Counted from the first letter of the stretch, positions 6,497-15,700 are shown. The stretch: DNA of 18,676 nucleotides from Spirochaetota bacterium (GCA_023421875.1 JAEZSM010000172.1:1-18676), one strand, 5' to 3'. The notes: a model not told the origin generated them from the sequence alone. Program-made: numbers and translations.

Positions 6497-6512
6497 CATA
6501 AACTTGTTTATG
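6497..6512. promoter_or_regulatory. 16-bp palindrome, candidate operator
   Basis: CATAAAC-TT-GTTTATG is a perfect 7+7 inverted repeat with a 2-nt centre, about 5-20 nt downstream of the predicted transcription start and touching the GGAG Shine-Dalgarno (6512-6515). Size and symmetry fit a winged-helix dimer. The second gene of the operon encodes such a regulator, so autoregulation is a reasonable inference. Confidence 0.6.
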
Positions 6513-6523
6513 GAGTATGAAAA

Positions 6524-7195
6524 ATGATCGAAGTCCCCTCCAGTAAAGATCAAGATATGGACCTCGAGAATCTTGCCCAGACGCTTTCCGACCTAAGAAA
6601 ATCTGTTCGGTCCAACAATCCCGTGCTTAAGGCAGTGGCCGCCTCCAGGCTCTACCCCACACTGGCTCTTGTGCTCGGACTCCTGATGGGCGGCTACTGC
6701 CTGGCCGTCTATTTCAATCCCTCACTTTCCACGAAAGGTTCCTCATGGATCCTCATCGCGGCCTTACTGGCGGCAGGCGGCGCCGTAAAACTGCTGGCCA
6801 CGAACCGCATCGCCGGGCGGCTCCCCAACGGCAGCTTCTCCGTTGTTCTACGGGCAATATATGGCGGCAAGGCCGCGAGCTTCTTCGCCAGCGCGGCCAT
6901 CTGCATTGTGACAGGCATCGTTTTCATAGTGCGTTCAGGCCACCCCTGGTTTATTGCCCCCATGATTTCCATTTTCATTACCTTTGCCGCCCACACCTTG
7001 GATCTCCTCATCGATCTGCCCGAGTACAGGGTTCTAGCCTGGTCTTCACTGGTGTCGGGGCTATCGGCCCTTTTCTTTATCGAGTCGGCGCCCTGGCTCT
7101 GGACTGGCTTCATCGCCATTTTCAGTTTTGGACTGTTCGGCATAACGGGACTCCTGCGGGCTAAGGTTGCGCCCGAATCGGGATACAAGGCCTGA
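6524..7195 (+). CDS. predicted six-TM inner-membrane protein, function unknown
   Basis: A 223-residue integral membrane protein that I do not recognise. About 40 hydrophilic N-terminal residues (DLENLAQTLSDLRKSVRSN, probably cytoplasmic helix) are followed by hydrophobic segments at about 44-66, 74-92, 114-135, 140-162, 168-187 and 190-211. No catalytic motif or lipobox is visible. GGAG at 6512-6515 lies 8 nt before the ATG. It is the first gene of a tightly packed operon: the winged-helix gene starts 2 nt after its stop, so the two are probably made together. It could be an accessory subunit or a sensor partner of the regulator, but nothing in the sequence proves either. Confidence 0.75.
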   Translation: MIEVPSSKDQDMDLENLAQTLSDLRKSVRSNNPVLKAVAASRLYPTLALVLGLLMGGYCLAVYFNPSLSTKGSSWILIAALLAAGGAVKLLATNRIAGRLPNGSFSVVLRAIYGGKAASFFASAAICIVTGIVFIVRSGHPWFIAPMISIFITFAAHTLDLLIDLPEYRVLAWSSLVSGLSALFFIESAPWLWTGFIAIFSFGLFGITGLLRAKVAPESGYKA

Positions 7196-7197
7196 AA

Positions 7198-7533
7198 ATG
7201 GGCAGCACCGTTCCGCCGGATCCGGAAAAAATAATCCACGAGCGGGCCAGGCTCAGGATTCTAGTATACTTAGCCTCGAGCCCCGAAGCCGAAGTAGGTT
7301 TTCCGTCCCTGAGGCAGGATTTGGACATGAGCGCCGGCAACCTGTCCATACAGCTCAGGACGCTGGAAGAGGCCGGATATATCGGCATCCATAAAAGCTT
7401 CAAGGGTAGAAAGCCCTATACGGGAATTAGGCTCAATCCCCAGGGAGAAGCCGCGCTCAAGCGCTATCTGGATGAAATGGAATCAATACTGAATGCAGTA
7501 CGGAAAAAGAATCCCCAAGATTCGAAGGAGTAG
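7198..7533 (+). CDS. small winged-helix transcriptional regulator (HTH_34-like)
   Basis: A 111-residue protein almost entirely made of one winged-helix domain. Helix 1 is HERARLRILVYLASSP (about 14-29), followed by FPSLRQDLDMSAGNLSIQLRTLEEAGYI as helix-turn-helix (35-62, in pieces: recognition helix SAGNLSIQLRTLEEAG), then the wing KSFKGRKPYTGIRLNPQGE and a C-terminal dimer-type helix. This layout matches the PF13601 (HTH_34) / MarR-ArsR-related group; no metal-binding or ligand domain is present. Its start is 2 nt after the upstream stop and its last codons carry the AAGGAG of the ABC ATPase. It most likely controls its own operon, perhaps at the palindrome 6497-6512. Confidence 0.85.
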   Translation: MGSTVPPDPEKIIHERARLRILVYLASSPEAEVGFPSLRQDLDMSAGNLSIQLRTLEEAGYIGIHKSFKGRKPYTGIRLNPQGEAALKRYLDEMESILNAVRKKNPQDSKE

Positions 7534-7535
7534 CC

Positions 7536-8228
7536 ATGACAATTCTGACATTATCCAAGATCACCAAGACCTATCGGAAAGGCGACATCGAAGTCAAAGC
7601 CTTGGGCGGCATTGACCTGGATCTGGAAAAAGGAGAGTTCTGCGCGATCGTCGGCCCTTCCGGTTCGGGCAAAACTACGCTGCTAAATATTATCGGCTGC
7701 CTCGATAAACCCACATCGGGGCTCATCAGCTATCAGGGAAGAGAGCTCAAGGTACTGGGAGAAAAAGAACTCTCGGCTTATCGAAGGGAGCACGTTTCGT
7801 TCATCTTCCAGTCGTTCAATCTCATTCCCGTGCTCACCGTAGCGGAGAATGTCGAACTGCCCCTTTCCATCGACGGGTCTTTTTCCAAGGCCGCTATGCG
7901 AAAAAAGGCGATGGAAATGCTAAAGGCCGTCGGCATCGCCGACAAGGCCGACCGTTATCCCAGGGAGCTTTCGGGCGGCCAGGAGCAACGGGTCGCAATA
8001 GCCAGAGCCCTTATCAAGGATCCTTCGGTAGTGCTTGCAGACGAACCTACCGCCAATCTCGATTCGCGCAACGCCGAAGAAATAATACGTCTCATGAAAC
8101 TGATGAATCAAAAATCGCAGACAACTTTTATTTTTTCCACCCATGACAAGATGATAATGGAAGAAGCGCAGCGGGTCTTCCATCTGCATGACGGGCTCAT
8201 CGTCAACGACGAAAGGAAGGAAAAATGA
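7536..8228 (+). CDS. ABC transporter ATP-binding protein (LolD/MacB type)
   Basis: A 230-residue nucleotide-binding subunit that powers the two permeases encoded next. All ABC motifs are intact: Walker A GPSGSGKT (40-47), Q-loop FQSFNL (Gln92), signature LSGGQ (145-149), Walker B VVLADE (165-170) with D-loop NLDS, and H-loop His203. The QSFNLIPVLTVAENVELPL stretch is typical of the LolD/MacB/FtsE branch. AAGGAG lies just before the ATG, inside the end of the regulator gene. The stop overlaps the next start (ATGA), so translation is coupled. It belongs to the group of mechanotransmission ABC systems and not to classic importers. The exact substrate is unknown. Confidence 0.95.
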   Translation: MTILTLSKITKTYRKGDIEVKALGGIDLDLEKGEFCAIVGPSGSGKTTLLNIIGCLDKPTSGLISYQGRELKVLGEKELSAYRREHVSFIFQSFNLIPVLTVAENVELPLSIDGSFSKAAMRKKAMEMLKAVGIADKADRYPRELSGGQEQRVAIARALIKDPSVVLADEPTANLDSRNAEEIIRLMKLMNQKSQTTFIFSTHDKMIMEEAQRVFHLHDGLIVNDERKEK

Positions 8229-9487
8229 CCAAAACGCTGCTTTCCATTGCGATGCGCAACGTTGTGCGCCACTGGCGAAGAAGCCTGATATCGGCCATTG
8301 TGCTCACCGTCGGCATAGGCATGTTCATTTTTTTCGATTCGGTGCTTGCGGGCATGGACAGGATGACCATAGATTCCATGGTGCAGTTCAACGATGGCTC
8401 TCTCAAGGTAATGACCGAGGAATATTTCGACAATAAAAGGACGATGCCCTTGAAGTACGGCATTGCGCAGGTCGAAGAACTGGTGGCTGGAATGGAATCG
8501 ACGTTTGCCGAGTCCTCGGCTACACCCAGAACTCCCTTTATGGCCTTTGCGTCCAACAGGATCGATAGCCTTCCGGCCTTGGGCTATGCCATCGATCCTG
8601 TCACCGATCCTAAGGTGTTCAAGCTCCAGGATCACATAGACTCAGGTACATGGTTTTCTGGACATCCTGATGGCGGAGAAATACTCATCGGCAAAATCTT
8701 GGCCCGGGATCTAGGCTTGAAGCAAGGCGACTGGCTCCTTCTATCGGCCAGGATGACCGACGAAAGCCTGAATGCTGACGAGTATAAAATTGCCGGCATC
8801 CTGGACATTCCCGACATGTCTCTCAATGAAAGCGGAATTTTCATGACCTTCGCCGAAGCCAGAAAACTGTTGGGCGACGATTTGCCAGTATCGACGGTTG
8901 CGGTATCTCTTCCAAGGCCGGCCAACCTTACAAAAGAGTTGAGCGATTCTGTAACGGCGGCGGCGCTCGTAGAAAAGAAATACAATGGCCTCAAAGCGGT
9001 ATCAATAGCAGAAGCGGCCAACGACTACATGGCCATGCGCGACATGAAAAGCAAGTATTCAATGCTCATTATTCTTATTGTGCTTCTCATCGCCGGCGTG
9101 GGCATCGTGAATACCATATTGATGAGTGTTTACTCGCGCATAAAGGAAATTGGTGTTTTGAGAGCCTACGGCATGATGCCGATCCACATACGCAGGCTCT
9201 TTTCCATCGAGGGTCTTCTCATTGGCTTTATCGGCAGTTCCGCGGCCCTCGTTCTGGGCAGTCTTCTGGTTTGGTGGTCGGTGCGGTGGGGTATTCCAAT
9301 AGGCGATTTTTTCGGCGGCCTCGATATGGGCGTTATTCCCATAAGCGACGGCCTGCGCGGCGAGTGGCATCCAGGCACCATGGCCTTCGGGTTTTTATTC
9401 GGCGTGATAGCCTCGTGGATATCGGCCCGCATTCCTGCTGCCAAGGCCGGCAAGCTGGAAGTCACCGAAGCCCTGCGCTTCGTTTGA
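8225..9487 (+). CDS. FtsX/LolC-family ABC permease (first)
   Basis: A 420-residue permease with the MacB/LolC architecture: TM1 at about 21-42, a large periplasmic domain (about 43-277), then three TMs at about 278-302, 329-352 and 384-404. Family hallmarks are visible: the N-terminal AMRNVVRHWRRS amphipathic segment, the post-TM2 coupling motif SRIKEIGVLRAYGM (304-317) and the C-terminal ISARIPAAKAGKLEVTEALRF. It overlaps the ATPase gene by 4 nt. With the following paralogue it presumably forms a heterodimer like LolC/LolE. It lacks any fused ATPase, unlike MacB itself. Confidence 0.92.
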   Translation: MTKTLLSIAMRNVVRHWRRSLISAIVLTVGIGMFIFFDSVLAGMDRMTIDSMVQFNDGSLKVMTEEYFDNKRTMPLKYGIAQVEELVAGMESTFAESSATPRTPFMAFASNRIDSLPALGYAIDPVTDPKVFKLQDHIDSGTWFSGHPDGGEILIGKILARDLGLKQGDWLLLSARMTDESLNADEYKIAGILDIPDMSLNESGIFMTFAEARKLLGDDLPVSTVAVSLPRPANLTKELSDSVTAAALVEKKYNGLKAVSIAEAANDYMAMRDMKSKYSMLIILIVLLIAGVGIVNTILMSVYSRIKEIGVLRAYGMMPIHIRRLFSIEGLLIGFIGSSAALVLGSLLVWWSVRWGIPIGDFFGGLDMGVIPISDGLRGEWHPGTMAFGFLFGVIASWISARIPAAKAGKLEVTEALRFV

Positions 9488-9500
9488 AGGAGGCTCAACT

Positions 9501-10757
9501 ATGAAATTATTGCCTTTTGCCTACAGAAACCTCCTGAGAAACAAACGGCGGAGCATTCTTGCCGCCGCTTCGGTCTTTCTATCGATCCTTTTAGTGATGT
9601 TCATGGCTGGATTCCTCCAGGGGTTCATGGACTCGATGGTGATGAATTATATCAAGAACGAAACCGGCCATATAAACATTGCCACCCAGGGCTATAGGGA
9701 AAGAGCCAAGTTTTTGCCCGTGGACGAGTACATCGAATCATCGGGCAAATTGGCAAATGAAGTCGCGGACGCTCTGTCAGCCATCGATCCCCAGGCAGTG
9801 ACAGCCCAACGGATACGCTTCGGTCTCATGCTCTCCTCGGATGCGGGTACCAAGGAAGCATTGGCTGTAGCGGGGGACCCTGAGCTGGAGCGCAGGATGC
9901 TGATGCTGGACACGAAGATACTGCCCGGCGGTAAGTATCTGGACGCACCGGGAAGCGTGATTCTCGGCGAAGGGCTGGCCAGGGACCTTGCGCTTAAGGA
10001 AGGGGATACTCTCAAGCTCCTCACCCAGAAGGCCGACGGGGGATTGGGTTTTAAAAAACTTACGATAGCTGGCATCTTCAAGACCGGCGTCAATGCTTTG
10101 GACGGCTTTCTCCTGCAGCTCCGTCTCGAAGACGCCCAAACTTTGCTCGGTATCGAAGACGGCAGCCAGCAGATCGCTGTCATGCTCTCGTCCCAGCGGC
10201 TGATGAAAAAAGCCCTCGAGAGCGTAAGCGACCGGGTGAAGGAACTGGCGAGCGCGAATCCGTCCCTGGGGCTCTCGGTCCTGCCCTGGACGGCCATCGG
10301 AAGCTATCCTTCGATGATCCAGCTTCTGAACATCATGTATTACTGGGTATTTATTTTCGTGGCCTTTCTAGGGGCCTTTATAATAGCCAACGTGATGACT
10401 ATGGTGATTCTTGAGCGTAAAAGAGAGATCGGCCTGCTCATGGCGATGGGGATGCCGAGAAAGCAGGTACTCAGGCTCTTTCTTGCCGAGGGAACCATGA
10501 TCGGTCTGGCCGGATCCATTGCGGGTACCCTTGTCGGCGCACTGCTGGTATCCTTGGTCGGAATAAAGGGATTCGATCTTACCAGCGCCATGGCAGGCTT
10601 CTCCTGGCCCATGGACAACAGGATTCATCCTTACGTTTCCGGTTGGGCTATTGTTTTGGGCATAATCATCGGGAGCGCAGTCTCGGCTCTGATCGCCTAT
10701 CTGCCATCGAAAAAGGCTTCAAAGATGTCGCCTGTGGCCGCCATAAAAGCCCTATGA
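9501..10757 (+). CDS. FtsX/LolC-family ABC permease (second)
   Basis: A 418-residue paralogue of the preceding permease: the N-terminal AYRNLLRNKRRSIL segment, TM1 at about 19-42, a periplasmic domain at about 43-275, and TMs at about 279-302, 330-353 and 380-402. The coupling motif is LERKREIGLLMAMGMPRKQVL (304-324, in pieces ERKREIGLLMAMGM), and the protein ends with PSKKASKMSPVAAIKAL. The periplasmic domain has the MacB-type VILGEGLARDLALKEGDTL strand-helix. GAAGGAGG (about 9486-9493) lies 7 nt before the ATG. The divergence between the two permeases argues for distinct roles in a heterodimer, as LolC (LolA-binding) and LolE have in E. coli; which one plays which part is unknown. Confidence 0.92.
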   Translation: MKLLPFAYRNLLRNKRRSILAAASVFLSILLVMFMAGFLQGFMDSMVMNYIKNETGHINIATQGYRERAKFLPVDEYIESSGKLANEVADALSAIDPQAVTAQRIRFGLMLSSDAGTKEALAVAGDPELERRMLMLDTKILPGGKYLDAPGSVILGEGLARDLALKEGDTLKLLTQKADGGLGFKKLTIAGIFKTGVNALDGFLLQLRLEDAQTLLGIEDGSQQIAVMLSSQRLMKKALESVSDRVKELASANPSLGLSVLPWTAIGSYPSMIQLLNIMYYWVFIFVAFLGAFIIANVMTMVILERKREIGLLMAMGMPRKQVLRLFLAEGTMIGLAGSIAGTLVGALLVSLVGIKGFDLTSAMAGFSWPMDNRIHPYVSGWAIVLGIIIGSAVSALIAYLPSKKASKMSPVAAIKAL

Positions 10758-10770
10758 GTCAGGGCTATCG

Positions 10771-10776
10771 AGGAGG
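10771..10776 (+). promoter_or_regulatory. ribosome-binding site of the LolA-like gene
   Basis: AGGAGG, 4 nt before ATG 10781. It sets the start so that the protein opens with a clean signal peptide; an upstream in-frame start at 10643 lies inside the permease gene and would add 46 unrelated residues. Confidence 0.7.
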
Positions 10777-10780
10777 AACA

Positions 10781-11539
10781 ATGAAAATCGCGCAACGCGC
10801 CGCCGCAGTGGCGACTATGATGCTGTTTTTTGGATTAGGAGCAATACCGGTTTCGGCCCAAGCTCTGAGCGCAGACGAGATTTTATCCCGTGTCGACGCG
10901 AATCAAATGTTTTCAACTCTTTACTACGAGGGCAGGATGGAGATCGTCTCGGGTTCCAGATCCAAGGTTAAGGCCATGAAGGCCTGGTCGGAGGGGGAGG
11001 ATAAGGCTTTTATCGAATTCACCAACCCAGAGGACAGGGGAACGAAGATGCTCAAGCTGAAAGATAGCCTCTGGATGTACTTTCCCTCGGAACAGGATAC
11101 GGTGAAAATATCCGGAGCCATGCTCCGCCAGGGCATCATGGGCTCGGACTTTTCATACCAGGACGCGATGAGTTCGGAGGAGCTTTCGGCCCGCTACGAA
11201 GCCAGTATCGCCGGTTCGGAAATCCTCGACGGAAGAGACTGCCATGTCCTGGAACTCCAGGCCAGCGCCGGCGGCGTCCATTACCCCCGGCGCAGGCTCT
11301 GGGTGGACAAGGAACATTTTACCATTCTGCGGGGCGAGCTCTACGCAAAGAGCGGTACCCTCCTCAAGGTGCTGAAGGTTCTGGGCACCGTATCTCTGCA
11401 GGGGCGCCGATTCCCCTCGGCGGTAGAATACGCCGACCAGCTCAAGAAAAATTCCAGAACCCTTCTCACGATGGATGTCATCGAGATCAACCCGTCCATC
11501 GATCCGGGGCGTTTCAGCCTCCAGGCTTTTACGCGATGA
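10781..11539 (+). CDS. LolA-like outer-membrane lipoprotein-sorting protein
   Basis: A 252-residue exported protein. Residues 1-26 are a signal peptide (basic MKIAQR, hydrophobic AVATMMLFFGLGAI, cleavage likely at VSA/QA, with no lipobox Cys). The mature part resembles the LolA-like group (PF17131): ADEILSRVDANQ at the start, strands around YYEGRMEIVSG, KAWSEGEDKAFIEFTNPEDRGTKMLKL (in pieces), LWMYFPSEQDTVKIS, and the late RLWVDKEHFTILRGELY. Such proteins are half-barrels that carry lipoproteins or lipids through the periplasm. The position directly after two LolC-type permeases and before a beta-barrel supports a carrier role. The stop overlaps the next gene by ATGA. Confidence 0.87.
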   Translation: MKIAQRAAAVATMMLFFGLGAIPVSAQALSADEILSRVDANQMFSTLYYEGRMEIVSGSRSKVKAMKAWSEGEDKAFIEFTNPEDRGTKMLKLKDSLWMYFPSEQDTVKISGAMLRQGIMGSDFSYQDAMSSEELSARYEASIAGSEILDGRDCHVLELQASAGGVHYPRRRLWVDKEHFTILRGELYAKSGTLLKVLKVLGTVSLQGRRFPSAVEYADQLKKNSRTLLTMDVIEINPSIDPGRFSLQAFTR

Positions 11540-12627
11540 GCCGATCGTTTGCACGTATCGCTGTCTTCCTGCTCCTGGCATCCCTGCGGGGAGTCTCGGC
11601 CCAAGAGGGATTGAGCCTTTCGGCCCAGGCCGAAACCGCGGCTTCCCTGCGCGCGAAGATTGCCGCTCCGTTCTCGGTCTCCCTCGGGAGCGCCGCTGGG
11701 CTCGGCCTCCTTGTAGAGGGGTCGAGACAGGAGGCTTCACTCAGGGCTCGAGCCCGTCTCTCCCTTCTTCAGGGCAAGGAGGCCTCCGACCTCTGGCTTG
11801 TCCTCAGCCTGCCGGGAAGCGGCGGCTACCTTCTCAGCGCCCCCGCATTCGATCCCGCATCGGCCGCGCCAACCGCTATTCTCGCCCTGGCCCTGGAAGA
11901 ATTGGCCTTGCGCGGCCGTGCCGGCCCCATCTCCTTCCAGGCAGGCCTGAGCCATGCCAATTGGGGTATGGGCAAGGCCTTCAGCCCCGCCGATTTCTTC
12001 ACCGGCATCGACTATTCTTCGGGCAGGCCCTCCCGCCGCTCCATAGTCTTAGCCAAGGCGACCTGGTATCCCACCCCGGTTTCCAGCCTGGAACTGGTGA
12101 TGACGCCCTATTCCAGGATCGGCAAGGCCCTGGCGTTACGCGGGTATGCTACAATTCTCGATGCGCTTACTGTCGCAGTATCTGCGGGGCTGCATGAGGA
12201 TGTCGGGTCCTCCTTTGGGATTCTTATGGGCGGAGCCGAGTTGAGTGTCGACCTGCCCTATGTCTCGCCCTACGGCGAAGCGGCAGCCAGCCTCGATCCG
12301 GCGAAGGGATGGAACCTGGAGTATTCGATACTGGCCGGGGCCGAGGCACGGATCGCCGATGTCAGCCTGGCGGGGGAATACCTGTTCGCCCCCAGCGAGA
12401 CTGCCGTACACAGCCTCTATGGGGCGGCGGCCTGGAAAATCGATGAATGGTTCTCTCTCGCCCTTCCCCTCTCGTATACCCCCAGTCCGGAATCCCTGAG
12501 TTTCGGCGCAGCCCTCTCGGCAAGCGGGCTCGGCTCCATGGAATACCAAGGGAGTCTATCCTGGGAGAAAAATACCGCCGGCGATTGGTTTATCGGATTT
12601 ATCCTGCAGGCTGGAATGTCGCTGTAA
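11536..12627 (+). CDS. predicted outer-membrane beta-barrel protein, unknown function
   Basis: A 363-residue exported protein not recognised by family. Residues 1-22 form a signal peptide (MSRSFARIAVFLLLASL, cleavage likely at VSA/QEG). The rest alternates polar and hydrophobic residues in many short strands separated by Gly/Ser/Pro turns (for example GPISFQAGLSHANWGMG, SLELVMTPYS, AYGEAAASLD-like stretches, FSLALPLSYTP, GDWFIGFILQAGMSL), as expected for a transmembrane beta-barrel. The C-terminus ends Met-Ser-Leu and not the usual aromatic residue. It is translationally coupled (ATGA) to the LolA-like gene. By context it may be the outer-membrane acceptor or exit pore of the operon's ABC system, comparable to the pairing of LolA-like DUF1329 with DUF1302 barrels elsewhere. 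That analogy is inference. Confidence 0.75.
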   Translation: MSRSFARIAVFLLLASLRGVSAQEGLSLSAQAETAASLRAKIAAPFSVSLGSAAGLGLLVEGSRQEASLRARARLSLLQGKEASDLWLVLSLPGSGGYLLSAPAFDPASAAPTAILALALEELALRGRAGPISFQAGLSHANWGMGKAFSPADFFTGIDYSSGRPSRRSIVLAKATWYPTPVSSLELVMTPYSRIGKALALRGYATILDALTVAVSAGLHEDVGSSFGILMGGAELSVDLPYVSPYGEAAASLDPAKGWNLEYSILAGAEARIADVSLAGEYLFAPSETAVHSLYGAAAWKIDEWFSLALPLSYTPSPESLSFGAALSASGLGSMEYQGSLSWEKNTAGDWFIGFILQAGMSL

Positions 12628-12730
12628 ACACCCTGAGACAACGGCGTGCGGACCCGCCGGCAAAATGGAGGTAGAGCAGCCGAGCCTTCTATCTGCATCA
12701 CCAGCGGGCGTGGCTTTTCGAACTATGGTC

Positions 12731-12759
12731 TGGAAATTGATAGCCCTCTGTGGCATACT
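12731..12759 (+). promoter_or_regulatory. weak candidate promoter of ileS
   Basis: TGGAAA (12731-12736), 17 nt, then CATACT (12754-12759) with an extended -10 TG at 12751-12752. The -35 match is poor. No terminator separates ileS from the upstream operon, so read-through is also possible. Confidence 0.3.
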
Positions 12760-12771
12760 CATCCGATCTCC

Positions 12772-12777
12772 AGGAGG
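12772..12777 (+). promoter_or_regulatory. ribosome-binding site of ileS
   Basis: AGGAGG, 6 nt before the GTG at 12784. It fixes the start at the family-like N-terminus (YKNVDPKANFP). Confidence 0.75.
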
Positions 12778-12783
12778 GCAACC

Positions 12784-15700
12784 GTGTACAAGAACGTCGA
12801 CCCGAAAGCTAATTTCCCGCAGCAAGAGGAAGAAACCGTAGGCTTTTGGGAGAAGAACGACATTTTCAAGAAGTCAGTAAGCCAGCGGGAGGGCAGCCCG
12901 GAATTCGTGTTCTACGACGGCCCCCCCTTCGCCACCGGCCTCCCCCATTTCGGGCATTTCGTCCCCGGCACCATCAAGGACATTATTCCCCGCTACAAGA
13001 CCATGAGAGGTTTTCACGTCGACCGTCGTTTCGGCTGGGACTGTCACGGTCTTCCGGTGGAAAATCTCATTGAGAAAAAACTCGGGCTCAACTCCAAGAC
13101 CGATATAGAGAAATACGGCGTGGCCGAATTCAACGAGGCTTGCAGGGCTTCGGTGCTGCGCTACGTGAACGAATGGCGAACCATCGTCACGCGCCTCGGC
13201 CGCTGGGTGGATTTCGACAACGACTACAAGACCATGGAGCCGGACTACATGGAATCCATCTGGTGGATCATGAAGGAGCTTTGGAACAAAGGGCTCGTCT
13301 ACGAAGGCCACTACATCCTTCCCTACTGCCCCCGCTGCTCCACCGTCCTCTCCACCCACGAACTCTCCCTGGGCGGTTATAAGGACGTTCATGACCCGGC
13401 CATAACCATTCGCTTCAAGATTACCCAAGCGGCAGGCGCCCTGGGCGACCTTACCGACGGGTCCAGCTACCTCATTGCCTGGACCACTACCCCCTGGACC
13501 CTGCCTTCCAACCTGGCCTTGGCCCTGGGTCCCGAAATAGACTACGTCTGCGTCGTGGACGGCAATGAGCGCTACATCCTGGCCGAGTCCAGGCTTTCGG
13601 CCTATTACAAGCAGCCCGAGACTTTGAAAATCGCGTGGAAAAAGAAAGGCAAGGAGCTGGCGGGCATCCGCTACGAGCCGCTTTTTCCCTACTTCGCCAA
13701 TCTCCATGCCCAGGGGGCCTTTGTAACCGTGCTGGGCGACTATGTCAGCACCGAAGACGGCACGGGCATCGTCCATACGGCTCCCGGCTTCGGCGAGGAC
13801 GACTACCAGGTGCTAAAAGGGACGGGCGTGCCCACCGTCTGCCCCGTGGACGCGGAATGCAAATTTACCGAAGAGGTGAGCGACTATAAGGGGCAATTCG
13901 TCAAGGACAGCGACAAGGCTATCATGGAGCGGCTCAAAGCCGAGGGCAAGCTCGTCAAGCGCGAGCAGGTGTTCCACGCATATCCCCATTGCTGGCGCTG
14001 CTCCAGCCCCCTCATCTACCGGGCCGTGGGCTCCTGGTTCGTAAAGATCGATCCCATAAAGCCCCACATGGTGGGCTGCAACAAAAAAGTGCTCTGGGTT
14101 CCCGCCCATATCAGGGACGGCCGCTTCGGCAAGTGGCTGGAGGGGGCCAGGGACTGGGCTATAAGCCGCAACCGCTACTGGGGCAATCCCCTGCCCATCT
14201 GGAGATGCGAATCCTGCGGCAAGACAGAATGCATAGGGTCCCGGGCTGAGCTCAAGGAGCGTTCGGGTGTCGAGCTGGAGGATCTGCACAAGCATTTCGT
14301 GGATAAGGTGAGCTTCCCCTGCGAGTGCGGGGGTACCATGAACCGCATTCCCGAGGTCCTGGACTGCTGGTTCGAATCCGGCGCCATGCCCTACGCCCAG
14401 ATTCATTACCCCTTCGAACACAAGGAAAACTTTAGCGACTTTTTCCCCGCCGATTTCATCAACGAAGGCTTGGACCAGACCAGGGGATGGTTTTACTCCC
14501 TGACTGTCCTGGCCGCCGCCCTCTTCGAGAGCCAAGCCTACGACGCCTGCATCTGCTCAGGGTTAGTCCTGGCCGAAGACGGCAAGAAAATGTCCAAATC
14601 CCTGCGCAACTACACCGACCCTGTAAAGGTGGTGGACAATTTCGGGGCCGACGCCCTGCGGCTCTTCCTCATGAATTCAGCCGTATCCAGGGGCGAGGAC
14701 CTGCGCTACTCCGACGAAGGGGTGAAGGATGTGCTTAAAAGCGTCATTATTCCTCTTTGGAACGCCTACGGATTCTTTGTAACTTACGCGAACATCGACG
14801 GGGTAAAGCCTGGCGAACCCGATCCCGCCTCGATCTTTAATCCCCTGGACAAGTGGATACTCTCGGTCTGCGAGCGCATGGTCGAAAAAGTGACCGCCGG
14901 ACTGGACGCCTACGAGATGCAGAGCGGCATCGAGCCTATCGTGGACTTCATCGACAGCCTGAACAATTGGTACATACGGCGCTCCAGGCGGCGTTTCTGG
15001 AAGTCCGAGAACGACCAGGACAAGGCCCAGGCCTACGACTGCCTGCACCGGGTCCTGCGCAAACTCATCCTGGTGGCGGCGCCCTTCATCCCCTTCATCA
15101 CCGAAAACATCTACCAGAACCTGAAGCAGGAAGGGGATCCCGAGTCGGTCCATCTCTGCGACTGGCCTATCTACGATGTGCGATTCCGCAATCCGGAGCT
15201 GGAGCGGGATATGGACTCGGTGCGCCATGCCGTATCCATGGGCAGGGCCCTGCGGGTGGCCAACGATCTCAAGACCCGCCAGCCCCTGGCATCGGTGATG
15301 CTGGTAACCAAGGTTGCCGACGAGAGGGCGGTCCTCTCCGCCATGGAAGAAATTCTGCAGGATGAACTTAACGTAAAATCCGTCCTTTTCAGGGAAAACG
15401 AGGAAGACCTGGTGGAGTATTCCGCCAAGGCCAATTTCCGCGTTCTGGGCAAGGAGCTGGGCAAGGACATGAAGATCGCGGCGGCGGCTATCGAAGCCCT
15501 GGCTCCTCATCAGATCGCGATGATGGTGGACGGCGGCAGCGTGACGATTGAAATTGCCGGCCGCAGCCTGGCGCTGGACAAAGACAAGGTGGAAGTACGG
15601 CGCACCGAAAGGCCCGGCCTTAAGGTGCTCAACGAGGGCACCCTCACCGTGGCGCTCGACACGGTGGTCAGTCCGGAGCTTTTGCGGGAAGGCTATGTGC

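Noticed and set aside
11475..12197. 240-codon plus-strand frame overlapping the LolA-like and barrel genes
   Set aside because: The translation is Arg/Pro-rich without domain sense and overlaps two genes that have signal peptides and a coupled ATGA junction.
12642..12659. Small hairpin CGGCG/CGCCG after the barrel gene as a terminator
   Set aside because: The stem is only 5 bp and no T-run follows; operon read-through into ileS cannot be excluded.
12628..12783. T-box riboswitch upstream of ileS
   Set aside because: The 156-nt region lacks the conserved T-box sequence and any terminator/antiterminator pair.
12874..13776. Long minus-strand open frame opposite ileS (also 13813-14535 and 14677-15510)
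   Set aside because: They lie antisense to a clear, motif-complete ileS; GC-biased third positions create such frames, and their translations show no family features or start signals.
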